From assembly GCF_009469765.1 (NCBI RefSeq), contig NZ_SSSQ01000004.1, forward strand, positions 248,001 through 312,000: a stretch of DNA of 64,000 bases, given 5' to 3'. Each line of letters begins with the position of its first letter. Positions within the stretch are counted from its first letter, which is position 1. This stretch comes from Dechloromonas hortensis. Lineage in GTDB: Bacteria; Pseudomonadota; Gammaproteobacteria; Burkholderiales; Rhodocyclaceae. The position numbers and the translations under genes were made by a program. The notes beneath the pieces are model-generated. The model was not told where the DNA came from and ran no database searches. It saw only the letters and a list, made by a program, of their open reading frames with translations. Shown here piece by piece: positions 21,067 to 29,488 of the stretch.

Positions 21067-21552
21067 TTAGCAATCATAAGGCGGCGCTGTCATCGTCAAG
21101 TCCCGACACTTCTCCAGCGTTACGACAATGCGCCGCTCAATGCCGGGCGCCTTGACCCCAAGGGCCGTCGCCGTCGCCTGAATACGGAAAATCCGGATCT
21201 GCCGGTTTCCCTCCTGGTAAACCGCCGCATCGCTCGGGAAGGCGGCGCAAGTCACCGTCACCGTATGACCGGGAATCGTGTTCAAGACACCGCCCGCCGC
21301 CGCGCAGGTCGGCAAGTTGGCCGACTCGGCATTTGGGTCGAGCTGGAACATCCCCCACTCCACCCCGGCCCGCGCCGCCTGGTAGGCCCGCGAACCACCA
21401 ATGTCCGAGGCCATGTTGACCTGGGTCACCGTAGTCAGGTTGGCGAGCAACCCGGCCAGCACCGCCATCAACATGAGCAGGAAAATCGCCGCGATGATCG
21501 AAACGCCGCGTTGCTGCGGTCGACCTGCAGAAATGGGCAAAAACCGCTTCAT
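21067..21552 (-). CDS. mshP: MSHA biogenesis protein MshP (PilX-like minor pilin)
   Basis: This 161-residue protein has a basic N-terminus, then RGVSIIAAIFLLMLMAVLAGLLANL, a pilin-like hydrophobic helix starting near residue 16. It lacks the exact G-F-T-x-x-E prepilin site, as is usual for MshP and PilX-like proteins. The rest has the pattern of PilX-type minor pilins (GGSRAYQAARAGVEWG). Its ATG overlaps the mshO stop by four bases, so the two are coupled. Confidence 0.8.
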   Translation of the reverse strand: MKRFLPISAGRPQQRGVSIIAAIFLLMLMAVLAGLLANLTTVTQVNMASDIGGSRAYQAARAGVEWGMFQLDPNAESANLPTCAAAGGVLNTIPGHTVTVTCAAFPSDAAVYQEGNRQIRIFRIQATATALGVKAPGIERRIVVTLEKCRDLTMTAPPYDC

Positions 21553-22394
21553 GGCGTATTCAGCACATCGATCTGGTGCAGCAACTGGACTGACTCGCCA
21601 TTACGGGTCAGCGTCAGGCGCAGGACAACCAGCCCGTTGCGTTGCAGTACGGCCGGCGTGTAGTTGAAAGCGCAGGCCGCAACGTCGCCGACCAGGACTG
21701 AAGTTTGGCCGCCGAGGACGGCAAAATCGGCGGCAACCGGCTGTGTGCCCTGAAAACCGTAGCCCCAGCGCCGGGTCACCGTGCCCAAGGCCGGATTACC
21801 CGGATTCGGCGCGCACTCGTAAGTCACCGGCGCACCGACAATCTGGAAACGGCTTTGTGGCGAAGCCAGTGGAAACTGGGCGCCATTCGGATTGAACACC
21901 ACCTTGCTCAAACCAACACCGGCCGTAGCGGCTCGCCGGCTCGTACCGGCATAGACATCCGAGCCAGGCTGCCCGAGGTTGAAAATAACCAGCTCCTCGC
22001 CCGCCCCTATCGTGACCGGCGGCCCGAACACGTCGAAACTGCCATCGGCATTGCTGCCAAAATCGAGGATGTCATCGCCCGCCCCGCCGCCAACATCGGC
22101 CCGGTAACGCCCGGCATCGGTGATCGGCACGAACTCGATGAAATTTCCCGACTGACGGACGCTGTTCGGCAGCGCCGACTGCAGGTCGCGGCCGATCCGC
22201 CGCAAGGCCGTATCGGCCGCATCGGAGAGGTCGGCCCGATTGCTGACATCTAGGTAAGCCTCGATCTGGCCGCGCCCGAAGACCGCGACAATGGCGACGA
22301 TGATGCCGGTGATGACGATGGAGACGATCATCTCGACCAACGTAAAGCCGCGGTCGACGGTCAGAAAAGGGCGTAAATCAGCTGCGCGGCGCAT
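21549..22394 (-). CDS. mshO: MSHA minor prepilin MshO
   Basis: This 281-residue prepilin has a type III-like N-terminal signal. The prepilin peptidase site is RG|FTLVEMI at residues 15-16, with the conserved Glu at position 5 of the mature protein, followed by a hydrophobic helix. The PilW/MshO-type region DAADTALRRIGRDLQSALPNS is present. It probably belongs to the pilus-tip initiation complex with MshD and MshP. The start overlaps the end of mshD by 17 bases. Confidence 0.86.
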   Translation of the reverse strand: MRRAADLRPFLTVDRGFTLVEMIVSIVITGIIVAIVAVFGRGQIEAYLDVSNRADLSDAADTALRRIGRDLQSALPNSVRQSGNFIEFVPITDAGRYRADVGGGAGDDILDFGSNADGSFDVFGPPVTIGAGEELVIFNLGQPGSDVYAGTSRRAATAGVGLSKVVFNPNGAQFPLASPQSRFQIVGAPVTYECAPNPGNPALGTVTRRWGYGFQGTQPVAADFAVLGGQTSVLVGDVAACAFNYTPAVLQRNGLVVLRLTLTRNGESVQLLHQIDVLNTP

Positions 22395-22935
22395 AGCGGA
22401 AACGGTATCCGGTCAGAGAAAACGTGGTCCCGGCCCGGGTCACCGTCACGGTGACGCTCAGCGCAGCCGTATTATCGGCCAGCCCGAGCGCTGCACCGAC
22501 CTGTGCAACCGCGACATTGACCGCGAAGCCAGCCATCGGATTATTGCCCGAGGCATCATCCACATTGGCCATGTTGAAGCCACCGTAGTCGGCCACATTG
22601 TCGAAAGCCGTGCCCGGCCCGGTGTCGTAGCGCGCCTCGCTAACCGGCACCCTGGTCGTGGTGTTTTGCGGATTGGCGCAGTCGGCGTAGGACAGAGCCG
22701 TGCCAGCCGTCGCATCCTCGGGATCGCACCAGGTGAAGGGTTGATGTAAGGCCTCGTTGAGCACCGCCTCGGCGACTGCTGCCATCTGCTTGGTCAGCAT
22801 TGGATCCGCGCTGTTGCGAATCAGCGGGTTCATCACCGAGACCAGGCCGATCACCCCGACGCTGACAATCACGATGAAGATGATCTGCTCGACCAGCGTG
22901 ATGCCGCATTGGCGAGCGGGCCGCTTAATGGACAT
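22378..22935 (-). CDS. mshD: MSHA minor prepilin MshD
   Basis: This is a 185-residue PilV/MshD-type prepilin with a short leader (MSIKRPARQCG), cleaved before ITLVEQIIFIVIV, with Glu at position 5. MshD proteins carry this unusual CG|ITLVE site. The remainder contains the TWCDPEDATAG-type cysteine region found in the family. The ATG at 22935 lies inside the end of mshC (11-base overlap). Longer in-frame extensions upstream lack a plausible leader and were rejected. Confidence 0.86.
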   Translation of the reverse strand: MSIKRPARQCGITLVEQIIFIVIVSVGVIGLVSVMNPLIRNSADPMLTKQMAAVAEAVLNEALHQPFTWCDPEDATAGTALSYADCANPQNTTTRVPVSEARYDTGPGTAFDNVADYGGFNMANVDDASGNNPMAGFAVNVAVAQVGAALGLADNTAALSVTVTVTRAGTTFSLTGYRFRYAPRS

Positions 22936-23431
22936 AGCCTGTTTCCGCCTCGACCGTAATGGCCAGCGCAGCCGGCAAGCCGGAAATGGAAATGACGGCG
23001 GGACCATTGGGTCGGCCAGCCGCATCGAACACAATACTGGCTGGCGCAGCCGTGAAGGTCGCGCTGCCGGTGGCGCCAACAACCAACACAAGACCGTCGG
23101 GCCCGATCAGGTCGGCCCCCACCGTGCAATCCGCCGCCCCGTTCAGGCTCGAAATGCGAAAACTGACGCTGGGCGGCACCGTCACGAAGGTGGCACAAGT
23201 TGTCAGGCGGGCCGCAATCGCTGACTTCTGGGCATAACGCAGGGCTGCGGCGGTACGGTCGCGAAAACCGCGCTCGTCAAATCCGGAGTTGCCACTCCAT
23301 CGAGGAACGATGGTTGCGGCCAATATTCCGATGATCACGATGGTCACGACCAACTCAACCATGGTGAATCCGCCATGCGCAGCGCGAGATGGCAAGAACC
23401 CGCCTTGCGGCGGGTTCTTGCTCAATCTCAT
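22925..23431 (-). CDS. mshC: MSHA minor prepilin MshC (GspH-like)
   Basis: This GspH/MshC-type prepilin has the processing site HGG|FTMVELVVTIVIIGILAATIVPRW. The mature part is about 148 residues with a disulfide-size cysteine pair. The start is uncertain. ATG at 23431 gives a 21-residue leader but runs through a 12-bp hairpin that is therefore translated as KNPPQGGFLP. TTG at 23395, just after the hairpin and behind AAGGCGGG, gives a 10-residue leader, more usual for prepilins. GTG at 23461 gives a 31-residue leader. See the hairpin entries. Confidence 0.78.
   Translation of the reverse strand: MRLSKNPPQGGFLPSRAAHGGFTMVELVVTIVIIGILAATIVPRWSGNSGFDERGFRDRTAAALRYAQKSAIAARLTTCATFVTVPPSVSFRISSLNGAADCTVGADLIGPDGLVLVVGATGSATFTAAPASIVFDAAGRPNGPAVISISGLPAALAITVEAETGYVH
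23393..23420 (-). terminator. 12-bp perfect hairpin between mshA and mshC, possible attenuator
   Basis: The arms CAAGAACCCGCC and their exact complement enclose a four-base TTGC loop. The loop-and-stem core resembles the terminator after rpmG, but there is no T-run beyond TTCTTG, so termination would be partial. On the minus transcript it falls after the major pilin gene and before or within the start of mshC, a place where many pilus operons reduce read-through. Confidence 0.55.
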
Positions 23432-23450
23432 GAGAGGAAAAGAACCTCTC
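23432..23450 (-). other. Second short hairpin after mshA
   Basis: GAGAGG and CCTCTC arms enclose a seven-base loop, 11 bases from the larger hairpin. In the minus-strand transcript it comes first after mshA. It could protect the pilin mRNA 3' end or tune read-through into mshC. No T-run follows. Confidence 0.4.
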
Positions 23451-23529
23451 GCAGCTTTCACTTGCCCGCAAAAACCAGGCTAGCTTGGCGCACTCTCACG
23501 AATCAATCTCTGCAAAGTTCGCTGAAGGG

Positions 23530-23994
23530 TTAGCCACCACAGTTTGCAGTCGTTACTGCTGCAGTGCTGACCACCCCGGTCGCCTCGGTGTAAGTCACGG
23601 CACAGGCGGCCGGGCTACCATTTTGCGTAATTGTGCAAACACCACCACCGGCTGGACAAGCGAAAGTGAAGCCATCCGTAGATTGCATGGCTGCTTGAAT
23701 ACCGGCCGCCGTAGCCGCCGGAATCCCGGTACCGGCCGCCACGACAACAGAGGTAGGCGTCCCACCCAAGCCCATGTTAACGGTCGTCGCCGTTGCATCG
23801 CCGGTCGCCACATAGCGCGACTGGGCCAAGGCAACCGCTGAACGCAGACCACCAGCCACACCGTTCATTGCCGCAATGCGCGCATCCGTCGCCACATTGA
23901 TGAAGCGTGGCAACGCCGTCGCCGCCAGAATGCCGAGGATGACGATCACCACGATCAGTTCAATCAGCGTGAAACCCTTTTGTTTTGCTTGCAT
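23530..23994 (-). CDS. mshA: Major MSHA pilin MshA
   Basis: This type IVa prepilin of 154 residues has a six-residue leader plus Gly (MQAKQKG), cleaved before FTLIELIVVIVILGILAATALPRF, with Glu5. It has four cysteines in the C-terminal half (FACP, GVC, AACAV, ANC) that can form disulfide loops, and a small Ala/Thr-rich globular domain. A GGAG lies six bases before the ATG at 23994, a strong Shine-Dalgarno sequence that fits a highly expressed structural subunit. Its position after mshB and before mshC matches the Vibrio msh order. Confidence 0.88.
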   Translation of the reverse strand: MQAKQKGFTLIELIVVIVILGILAATALPRFINVATDARIAAMNGVAGGLRSAVALAQSRYVATGDATATTVNMGLGGTPTSVVVAAGTGIPAATAAGIQAAMQSTDGFTFACPAGGGVCTITQNGSPAACAVTYTEATGVVSTAAVTTANCGG

Positions 23995-24015
23995 GTCCAA
24001 CTCCCTAAAGAAAAA

Positions 24016-24636
24016 TCAGCATCCGGAAACGGTTAATCCACTGATCGTGGCGGCGGAATTGGCCACGCTCGGTTGGGTATAGGTGAAAAAACAGGTCGCG
24101 GGGTCGGTCGCACCGACCACGCCGAAGGTACCCACGCCGCCGGACGCCGAGTAGGTATAACCCTCGGCCTCCAGTTGCGTCTGGTTCGGGTTGTAGATCC
24201 CCGTCAGGCCGGCCATCGCCAGGATGCCCGGGTTACCGCCGAAAGCCGTCACTTCGGGGTAACCGAATACCATGTAGATCAGGCCGCTTTCGGTACACAC
24301 CGTACCAGTCGTCCCGTTGCTGTTATTGGCCCTGATGCCGGTCGTCACACAATTGGTCGTATCGACCACACCGCCCCGCGACAGGGTGGTGGCGTGCACC
24401 AGCGCCGAACCGGCCGAAACGCTGCCGCGCGCCGCCTGCAGCTTGGCAATGCGGGCATCGCGCTGCAGGTTGATGAAACGCGGCAAGGCAACAGCCGCCA
24501 GAATCCCCAGAATAATGACGACGACAATCAGTTCAATCAGCGTGAAACCGCGCTGGCGGGGTTGGCTGGCAAGGGGGAATCGACGGTCCATACCTGTCTT
24601 ATCGGTCATAAAGCCCACTACTTTAGTCATAGCCAT
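24016..24636 (-). CDS. mshB: MSHA prepilin MshB
   Basis: This is a second type IVa prepilin with the site RQRG|FTLIELIVVVIILGILAAVALPRF and Glu5. It is larger than MshA (mature part about 177 residues) with cysteines spread through the C-terminal half. MshB precedes MshA in the known msh loci. Several in-frame ATGs exist (24636, 24630, 24609, 24591). 24636 follows GAGAAAGAAG but gives a long 29-residue leader, while 24591 would give a 14-residue leader. The start is therefore open. It is 15 bases from the mshF stop. Confidence 0.82.
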   Translation of the reverse strand: MAMTKVVGFMTDKTGMDRRFPLASQPRQRGFTLIELIVVVIILGILAAVALPRFINLQRDARIAKLQAARGSVSAGSALVHATTLSRGGVVDTTNCVTTGIRANNSNGTTGTVCTESGLIYMVFGYPEVTAFGGNPGILAMAGLTGIYNPNQTQLEAEGYTYSASGGVGTFGVVGATDPATCFFTYTQPSVANSAATISGLTVSGC

Positions 24637-24651
24637 CTTCTTTCTCAAGGC

Positions 24652-25080
24652 CTATTCACGTTTATCTTCAAGTCGCTGCAAACCGACGCCGGCCAGCACG
24701 GCTCTGCTATCCGAAGCTCCGGCCTGGCGGCTCAGGCGAAAGCGGGCACGATGACCATCGCGAAATCGGTAAACCAGCACCTTTTCCTGGCGGTCGAAGT
24801 ACCAGATCGAGCCTTCGGCCGGCGCAGCATCGAGCGCTCCCCGGTAGTCGCGCAACGGCGTCGGCAACCAGTCGGCCGGATTGTCGCTGCCTGGCAGGAC
24901 ACCGCCGAAGGTTTCGCGATGCGCTACCGCTTCCAGCAACTGCGCCCGCATGGCCTGAAATTCGGCTTGTACGGCAGCCTCCTCCATGTCGTCGCGGGCC
25001 TTTTCCAGCTTGTTGATCAAGAGCAGCCCCAGCATGCTGAGCAGGATGACGACGACGGCAAATTCGTAATAGCGCCGCAT
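24652..25080 (-). CDS. mshF: MSHA biogenesis protein MshF
   Basis: This 142-residue protein has a very short N-terminus (MRRYYEF), one transmembrane helix (AVVVILLSMLGLLLI), and a periplasmic part with a coiled-coil start and a small domain around DYRGALDAAPAEGSIWYFDRQ. Sequence and location between mshG and mshB match MshF, whose exact role in pilus assembly is unknown. An in-frame extension upstream lies wholly inside mshG and was not accepted. Confidence 0.8.
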   Translation of the reverse strand: MRRYYEFAVVVILLSMLGLLLINKLEKARDDMEEAAVQAEFQAMRAQLLEAVAHRETFGGVLPGSDNPADWLPTPLRDYRGALDAAPAEGSIWYFDRQEKVLVYRFRDGHRARFRLSRQAGASDSRAVLAGVGLQRLEDKRE

Positions 25081-25084
25081 CGGT

Positions 25085-26317
25085 TCATCGCTTGATGGCG
25101 ACCTTGCCGAGGTCCCACATCGGCAGGAAGATACCGAGGGCCAGCACCAGTACCAGCGCACCGAGACAGACAATCAGGATCGGTTCGATCTGCTGGCCGA
25201 GCGTTTTCAGTTCGTACTCGACCTCCTTCTGATACATCTGGCCGATTTCTTCCATCATGTCGTCCAGCGCACCAGACTCTTCGCCGACCGCCACCATCTG
25301 CAGCACGACCGGCGTGAAGAAGGCGGTTCCGATCGCCGCCCGCAAGACGCTCTCGCCGCGCTCGACGTTGTCACGCATGCCTTCGATCTTGGCGGCGATG
25401 TAGCTGTTTTCGACGGTCTGCGCCGAATTGCTCAGCGCCTGCATGACCGGCACGCCGCTCCGAGTGCTCAGCGCAAAGCTTCGGGCAAAGCGCGCCATCG
25501 CCGCCTTGCTGACGATCTTGCCGGCAATCGGCATGCGCAGGGCCAGCGCTTCCCACTGCATGCGCCCCTGCCGGGTACCGACCCAGGAGCGAAAGGCGAA
25601 GGCGGCAACGATCACCCCACCCAACATGGTCGGCCACCAGTTCACCATGAAGTCGGAAAAACCGAGCAGCAGCCGGGTCATGATCGGCAGTTCGGCGCCG
25701 AACCCCTGAAACACCTTGGCAAATGCCGGAATGACGAAAATATTGACGACGACAATCGCCGCCGCCATCGCCAGCACGACGAACATCGGGTAACGCAGCG
25801 CCGATTTGACCTGCTCGCGCATGTAGCGCTCGAATTCCAGATGCTCGAAAAGGCGCAGGAAGATCTCGTCGAGCAGGCCGGTCGCTTCGCCGACCCGCAC
25901 CATCGAGATGTAGAACGGCGTGAATACCTTGGGATGGCGGGCCAGCGAGACGGAAAGCTCGCGCCCGGCCTCCAGGCTCTCGCGCACGTCGCGGATCACG
26001 TCTTTCATCGACGGATTGGTCGCCGATTCCTGCAGCCCGCTCAGCGCCCGCATGATCGGCACGCCGGCCTTGAGCAGGGTGTGGATCTGCCGCGAGAAAA
26101 GCAGGATATCGACATGCTCGACCCGCGGTTTGAACAGTGCCAGGGCAAGATCGCCGCCACCGGCCTTGACGGCCTTACCGCGCGCCGGTTGGATCGAGAT
26201 GGGGGTCAGGCCGCGACCGAGCAGGATATCCGCCACACTGCCGGCCGAGGCGCCGTCCAGTACACCTTCGACCAGCTTGCCGGCGGCATCGCGGCCCTTG
26301 TAGGCGAAATTGGCCAC
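25085..26317 (-). CDS. mshG: MSHA inner-membrane platform protein MshG (GspF/PilC family)
   Basis: This 410-residue polytopic protein is the inner-membrane rotor of the pilus machine that couples ATPase motion to pilin insertion. It has the two tandem T2SSF domains of the family, each with a GVPIMRAL or GVPVMQAL motif (about 87 and 285), and three hydrophobic helices near 170-190, 225-240 and 375-400. The N-terminal FAYKGRDAAGKLVEG is typical. It ends five bases before mshF and starts seven bases after mshE. Confidence 0.92.
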   Translation of the reverse strand: MANFAYKGRDAAGKLVEGVLDGASAGSVADILLGRGLTPISIQPARGKAVKAGGGDLALALFKPRVEHVDILLFSRQIHTLLKAGVPIMRALSGLQESATNPSMKDVIRDVRESLEAGRELSVSLARHPKVFTPFYISMVRVGEATGLLDEIFLRLFEHLEFERYMREQVKSALRYPMFVVLAMAAAIVVVNIFVIPAFAKVFQGFGAELPIMTRLLLGFSDFMVNWWPTMLGGVIVAAFAFRSWVGTRQGRMQWEALALRMPIAGKIVSKAAMARFARSFALSTRSGVPVMQALSNSAQTVENSYIAAKIEGMRDNVERGESVLRAAIGTAFFTPVVLQMVAVGEESGALDDMMEEIGQMYQKEVEYELKTLGQQIEPILIVCLGALVLVLALGIFLPMWDLGKVAIKR

Positions 26318-26323
26318 GCGTCC

Positions 26324-28033
26324 TTATTCCTCGAACTGGTTGCTGATCCGCATCGCCTCGGCGACGCTGGTCCGGCCGGCCAGAACCAGCCGCACGGCAT
26401 CACGCCGCAAGGTCTCGCCAGCCATCTGCTGGCGGGCGACGCGCATGAATTCGCTGGGATCGCCATGGTTGACCGCCTCGACCACCGCATCGCTCATTTC
26501 GAGAAACTCGTAGACACCGGTCCGTCCCTGGTAGCCGGTGTTGCCGCAATGCGCGCACCCACGGCCCTGATGGTAGGTGTGGCGCGCCACCTCGTCGCCT
26601 AGCTCGTAACGCAGCCATTCATGTTCGGCCGGGGTTGGCGTGTAGACGTCATGGCAATTGCTGCAGATCACGCGAACCAGACGCTGGGCCATCACCATGT
26701 GCACCGACAGCGCTACCATGTAGCGCGGCACCCCCATGTCGAGCAGGCGAATCGGCGTCGAAATGGCATCGTTGGTATGCAGCGTCGATAGCACCAGGTG
26801 GCCGGTCATCGCCGCCCGCATGCCGATTTCCGCCGTTTCCTGGTCACGCATTTCGCCGATCAGCACGATGTCCGGGTCTTGCCGCAGCACGGTGCGCAGC
26901 ACGCGCGAGAAGGAGAGATCAATTTTTTCGTGCACCTGCACCTGGTTCAGGCCGGGCAGGCGGTATTCGACCGGGTCTTCGACGGTGATGACCTTCTTTT
27001 CGCTGCTGTTCAGTTCGTTTAGCGCTGCGTACAGCGTCGTCGTCTTGCCGGAGCCTGTTGGCCCTGTTACCAGCACCATGCCGCTCGGCCGCTTCAACGA
27101 GTGGCGGAAGCGCTCGAGCACGCGTTCCGGCATGCCCGTCTTGTCCAGCCCGAGCAGGCCGGTATTCTGGTTGAGCAGGCGCATGACGACCGACTCGCCA
27201 AACTGGGTCGGCAGCGTCGAGATCCGCACGTCGACCGGATTGCCGCGCACCTTGATGTGGAAGCGGCCATCCTGCGGCAAGCGCTTTTCGGAAATATCCA
27301 GCCCGGACATCAGCTTCAGGCGCAGTGCCACGGCCGGCGAAATCTTGGCATCAGCCTCGGTCTGCACGTGCAGCACGCCGTCGATCCGGAAGCGGATGCG
27401 CAGCCCCTTTTCCTGCGGCTCGAAGTGTATGTCGGAAGCACGCAGGCGCATGGCTTCCTCGAACACGGTCTGCAACAACTTGACGACCGGCGCATCTTCG
27501 GCACCCGGCGACAGGCCGAGCAGGTCACCGAACTCGATCGGCATGTCGCCGAGCTCGGCGGTCAGTTCCTTGGCCAGACCGGTAATTTGCTCGCCGCGAT
27601 GATAGACGCGGTCGATCATCGCCAATAGCTGGCTTTCGGTCAGCACAGCGAGATCGATCTCGCGTTTGACCAGACGGCTGATCTCGTCATAGGCCTGCAG
27701 GTCGGTCGGATCGGACATGCCGATCTGTAGCTGGCCATCGGGCAACTGGTCGAGGACCATGGCCCTGAAACGCCGAGCCGGGGCCTCCGGCAACAGCTTG
27801 ATCAGGTCAGGCTTGGGGGTGAAGCTCTTGAGGTCAATGAAGGGGATGCGCAACTGGCGGGCCAGGGCCTGCGAAATCCCCTCTTCGGTGACGTAGCCGC
27901 TTTCGACAAATACCCGCCCCAGCTTGCGACCAGTGCGTTTTTGTTCATCCAGGGAAAGCTTGAGTTGCTCTTCAGTCAGCAAACCTTGCTGAATCAGCAA
28001 GTCACCCAGACGAACTTTTTGCGGGGGGGGCAT
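26324..28033 (-). CDS. mshE: MSHA pilus extension ATPase MshE with c-di-GMP-binding MshEN motifs
   Basis: MshE is a hexameric ATPase of the GspE/PilB family that drives pilus extension. The 569-residue protein opens with two 24-residue MshEN motifs, R8-L-G to Q31 and K37-L-G to Q60, separated by exactly five residues. This layout is known to bind c-di-GMP in Vibrio MshE. A linker and the NTPase domain follow, with Walker A GPTGSGKTT near residue 325, an Asp box, LIGEMRDQETA as Walker B, and the HTND box. Paired CxxC motifs (CSNC, CAHC) bind zinc. GGAGG lies five bases before the ATG at 28033. Codons 2-4 are a run of eight C's. Confidence 0.94.
   Translation of the reverse strand: MPPPQKVRLGDLLIQQGLLTEEQLKLSLDEQKRTGRKLGRVFVESGYVTEEGISQALARQLRIPFIDLKSFTPKPDLIKLLPEAPARRFRAMVLDQLPDGQLQIGMSDPTDLQAYDEISRLVKREIDLAVLTESQLLAMIDRVYHRGEQITGLAKELTAELGDMPIEFGDLLGLSPGAEDAPVVKLLQTVFEEAMRLRASDIHFEPQEKGLRIRFRIDGVLHVQTEADAKISPAVALRLKLMSGLDISEKRLPQDGRFHIKVRGNPVDVRISTLPTQFGESVVMRLLNQNTGLLGLDKTGMPERVLERFRHSLKRPSGMVLVTGPTGSGKTTTLYAALNELNSSEKKVITVEDPVEYRLPGLNQVQVHEKIDLSFSRVLRTVLRQDPDIVLIGEMRDQETAEIGMRAAMTGHLVLSTLHTNDAISTPIRLLDMGVPRYMVALSVHMVMAQRLVRVICSNCHDVYTPTPAEHEWLRYELGDEVARHTYHQGRGCAHCGNTGYQGRTGVYEFLEMSDAVVEAVNHGDPSEFMRVARQQMAGETLRRDAVRLVLAGRTSVAEAMRISNQFEE
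28023..28030 (-). repeat. C8 homopolymer immediately after the mshE start codon
   Basis: The coding strand reads ATG followed by eight C's, then GCAAAAAG. A gain or loss of one C by slippage would shift the frame at codon 4 and abolish MshE. Confidence 0.6.
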
Positions 28034-28126
28034 CCCGACCTCCAAAATACCTTAGAAAACTGCGTTAACAATATGAACTTACAGCCTTAGTTTCCACAGT
28101 AGACGTTTTTTGGGGCCCCGACAAGC

Positions 28127-28148
28127 AAAAACCCGGCCGGAGCCGGGT
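28127..28148 (-). terminator. Terminator after rhlE
   Basis: ACCCGGC and GCCGGGT arms with a four-base loop are followed on the minus strand by a TTTTT run. It lies just past the rhlE stop codon, separating rhlE from the pilus cluster. Confidence 0.8.
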
Positions 28149-28161
28149 AAATCAATGCAAA

Positions 28162-29439
28162 TCAGCGGTGCCGGCTGCCGCTGCGATGTTGCTGCGGTCC
28201 ACCCGGCTTTTGCGGTGCTTTTTGCCCTTGCGGCCGGCCCGGTTGCGGCTTGCGCGCGCCACGCGGCGGCTGGACCGGACGCGGTGCGGCAGTGGCCGAT
28301 TGTTCGAAGCCGGGAATCACGACACGTTCTAGCGAGCGCTTGATCAGCTTTTCGATATCGCGCAGATTGGGGCGTTCATCGTGGCAGACTAGCGAGATTG
28401 CCTCGCCTTCCATGCCGGCCCGGCCGGTCCGGCCGATACGGTGCACATAATCTTCGGCCACGTTCGGCAACTCGTAATTGATGACGTAAGGCAGCGCGTC
28501 GATGTCGATACCGCGGGCCGCGATGTCGGTCGCCACCAGCGCCACCAGCTTGCCGTCCTTGAAATCGGTCAGGGCACGGGTGCGGGCGCCCTGCGACTTG
28601 TCGCCGTGGATCGCCGCCGACTTGATGCCGGCCTTGTCCAGCGTCCGGGCCAGCGCATCGGCGCCGTGCTTGGTGCGGGCGAAGACCAGCACCTGATGCC
28701 AGCCGCGCGTCTCGAACAGGTGACAGAGCAATTCCTTCTTCTTCTCGCGGTCGGTTTCGATGACGCGCTGGGTCACCGTCTCGGCCGCCGTATTGCGTGC
28801 TGCAACATCGACCGAAGCCGGGTTATGCAGCAGGCCGCCGGCCAGTTCGCGGATTTCCGGCGAGAAGGTGGCCGAGAACATCAGGTTCTGCCGCTGCTTC
28901 GGCAACAGCGCGATGATCTTGCGGATATCGCGGATGAAGCCCATGTCGAGCATGCGGTCGGCTTCGTCGAGGACGAAAATCTCGATGGCGGAGAGGTCGA
29001 CCGTACGCTGTTGCACGTGGTCGAGCAGACGGCCCGGCGTCGCGACCAGGATATCGACGCCGCGGCGCAGGTTGGCGATCTGCGGATTTATGCCGACACC
29101 GCCGAAGACGGCCAGCGAGTTGATCGGCAGATGCTTGCCATAGGTGCGCACGCTTTCCTCGACCTGGATGGCCAGTTCGCGGGTCGGCGTCAGGACCAGC
29201 ACGCGCGGCGTCTTGGAAACGCGGGTCAGGCGGTCGTTCGGACCACTAGCCAAGCGATGCAGGATGGGCAGTGTGAAGCCGGCGGTCTTGCCGGTACCGG
29301 TCTGCGCCGTGGCCATCAGGTCGCGGCCGGTCATCACGGCCGGAATGGCCTGTTGCTGGATCGGGGTTGGGGTGTCGTAACCCTGCTCGCTGACGGCGCG
29401 CAGGATTTCGGCCTTGAGGCCGAGATCGGTGAATTGCAT
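28162..29439 (-). CDS. rhlE: DEAD-box ATP-dependent RNA helicase RhlE
   Basis: This 425-residue RNA helicase acts in ribosome assembly and RNA turnover. In order it shows the Q motif region [26 protein letters not shown], Walker [19 protein letters not shown] (in [13 protein letters not shown]), SAT, and the C-terminal helicase motifs TDIAARGID and [10 protein letters not shown]. The tail of about 50 residues is rich in Arg/Pro/Gly/Gln, as in RhlE proteins that bind RNA nonspecifically. The start at 29439 follows GGAG and opens with MQFTDLGL. A longer in-frame extension upstream was rejected as non-homologous and overlapping metZ. Confidence 0.92.
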   Translation of the reverse strand: MQFTDLGLKAEILRAVSEQGYDTPTPIQQQAIPAVMTGRDLMATAQTGTGKTAGFTLPILHRLASGPNDRLTRVSKTPRVLVLTPTRELAIQVEESVRTYGKHLPINSLAVFGGVGINPQIANLRRGVDILVATPGRLLDHVQQRTVDLSAIEIFVLDEADRMLDMGFIRDIRKIIALLPKQRQNLMFSATFSPEIRELAGGLLHNPASVDVAARNTAAETVTQRVIETDREKKKELLCHLFETRGWHQVLVFARTKHGADALARTLDKAGIKSAAIHGDKSQGARTRALTDFKDGKLVALVATDIAARGIDIDALPYVINYELPNVAEDYVHRIGRTGRAGMEGEAISLVCHDERPNLRDIEKLIKRSLERVVIPGFEQSATAAPRPVQPPRGARKPQPGRPQGQKAPQKPGGPQQHRSGSRHR

Positions 29440-29488
29440 GGGAACTCCGTGCGGGCAACCCGGCCGCTGGCCGGGTGCCGCTGATAAA

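Noticed and set aside
29459..29475. Inverted repeat CCCGGCC/GGCCGGG between metZ and rhlE
   Set aside because: No T-run follows on the minus strand, so I could not support it as a terminator; it may only be a weak attenuator.
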